This document shows positions 63,270 to 64,000 of a DNA stretch of 64,000 nt, piece by piece. The translations under genes and the position numbers were made by a program. Source of the DNA: Saccharomyces paradoxus. Its lineage: Eukaryota; Ascomycota; Saccharomycetes; Saccharomycetales; Saccharomycetaceae. The notes under the pieces were generated by a model that was not told the DNA's origin, made no database searches, and saw nothing but the letters and a program-made list of their open reading frames with translations. The stretch's first letter is position 1. Each line of letters opens with the position of its first letter. The stretch covers positions 62,001 through 126,000 of the forward strand of contig NC_047497.1 of assembly GCF_002079055.1 (NCBI RefSeq). The letters run 5' to 3'.

Positions 63270-64000
63270 TTAAGGGCCTGCAGTACTTTCTGAACTATGC
63301 TCATTTGAACTTGAATCCTCTTCTTTGAAAGCTGGAGAGTAGCAAAGGCTTTCCCCCTCAAGATTCGAGGTGGCAGAATTGTGAAGCTTTTCTGAATAAT
63401 CTAGAGTAACCTTTGAGAATCCTCCAAGTGATATTTCGTCGTCAAAACTCTGTCCTTGTGTGAGGTAAGGGATATGTCTGCTCTCTTTCAGCTCTATGTC
63501 ATCAAGAATATCATCTGTTTCTTTACTAGCAAACAAATTTTTTCTGCTTTTATTTTGAGATCTTCCAAGATCATCAGGAATTCTATAATCGACGTAGAAA
63601 TGTGCTTGTGATATTGGTGTGCCTGCACAGGGGGAATAGTTTTCCGTATACGTGGAGATATAGTTTTCAGAATCGGTAGAGAATGGATTGTGGAATTCTT
63701 TGCCTGGGGAAAGCTTGGTGAGCAATTTACCAACTCGTTTTTCCTTATTCTTATCAACAAAAGTTTTCCACAGGTCTAGCACAAAGCCTAGTTTAATCGA
63801 ACGCAGGAACTTAGAGTACATATCCAAAGCATCAGAGCCTAACCCAAAGATTAGAAATACTAAGTAAGACATCAAAACGTAAAGCCATATATTATAAATC
63901 GGTCTACCAGGATCAAATTTAATAATGGTATTCCAAATAGTACTGGAATGGGTATTCTTAAAACTATAGTGTCCATCCACCTGCTGTAAATCCTGAACAA
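63270..64000 (-). CDS. STE3: STE3 a-factor receptor (3' part only)
   Basis: Ste3 is the G-protein-coupled receptor for a-factor, made only in MAT-alpha cells, and signals through Gpa1/Ste4/Ste18. Only the last ~243 of about 470 codons are present; the gene runs off the right edge. The frame is open to base 64000 and continues upstream of 63980 (VQDLQQV). The visible part has an extracellular segment, one membrane helix (NIWLYVLMSYLVFLIFGLGSDA region) and the long Ser/Thr/Glu-rich cytoplasmic tail. That tail is the site of phosphorylation, ubiquitination and endocytosis control. It ends ...ESTAGP. Confidence 0.96.
   Translation of the reverse strand, partial: VQDLQQVDGHYSFKNTHSSTIWNTIIKFDPGRPIYNIWLYVLMSYLVFLIFGLGSDALDMYSKFLRSIKLGFVLDLWKTFVDKNKEKRVGKLLTKLSPGKEFHNPFSTDSENYISTYTENYSPCAGTPISQAHFYVDYRIPDDLGRSQNKSRKNLFASKETDDILDDIELKESRHIPYLTQGQSFDDEISLGGFSKVTLDYSEKLHNSATSNLEGESLCYSPAFKEEDSSSNEHSSESTAGP

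Noticed and set aside
1-64000. A novel multi-gene system or biosynthetic cluster
   Set aside because: Every long ORF is an identified conserved yeast gene or Ty3; neighbours have separate promoters and unrelated main roles, so the thematic overlaps do not amount to a cluster.

Overview
The window is a budding-yeast chromosome segment. Gene content, order and orientation match the left arm of Saccharomyces cerevisiae chromosome XI, from TOR2 (YKL203C) to STE3 (YKL178C). Twenty-three nuclear protein genes were recognised; STE3 is cut by the right edge. From memory, many proteins carry scattered substitutions or small indels against the S288C versions (PEX1, ASH1, MIA40, MNN4, PTK1, Ty3 Gag and Pol). 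The Ty3 LTR also has a U3 region unlike the S. cerevisiae sigma I remember. The best guess is a close relative, most likely S. paradoxus; a divergent S. cerevisiae strain is the alternative. This was not tested by alignment.

Layout. 1-14.4 kb: TOR2, MNN4 and PTK1, all on the minus strand (TOR kinase, mannose-phosphate addition in the Golgi, polyamine-transport kinase). 14.9-18.0 kb: PEX1 (peroxisomal AAA ATPase). 18.4-24.5 kb: a mobile-element block holding a degraded delta LTR, a younger delta nested in it, and a complete Ty3 with apparently identical LTRs, ending just upstream of a tRNA-Asn(GUU) gene. 24.8-33.4 kb: YKT6, MIA40, MST1, SDS22, ACP1, DPH2 and the intron-containing CNB1. 33.5-34.4 kb: a second block, one delta inserted in another, a short CNB1-like relic and tRNA-Leu(UAA). 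34.8-49.7 kb: HYM1, PXA2, FAT3, MTR2, ASH1, SPE1, LOT5. 50.8-60.2 kb: FAS1, PRS1 and the intron-containing RPL17A. 60.6-64 kb: COY1 and the 3' half of STE3.

These are independent eukaryotic transcription units, not operons. Some share themes: lipid and peroxisome biology (PEX1, PXA2, FAT3, FAS1, with mitochondrial ACP1), mitochondrial biogenesis (MIA40, MST1, ACP1), polyamines (PTK1 uptake, SPE1 synthesis), secretory traffic (YKT6, COY1, MNN4), and phosphatase or signalling control (SDS22, CNB1, TOR2, HYM1). Recognisable control elements include an INO2/INO4 element with Reb1 and Abf1 sites upstream of FAS1, Swi5/Ace2-type sites upstream of ASH1, and a tandem Rap1 pair upstream of RPL17A.

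I found no convincing new multi-gene system. The observations most worth following are the young, apparently intact Ty3; the two nested delta insertions; a CNB1-like DNA relic downstream of CNB1; and a series of about nine degenerate repeats filling the large predicted extracellular loop of FAT3.
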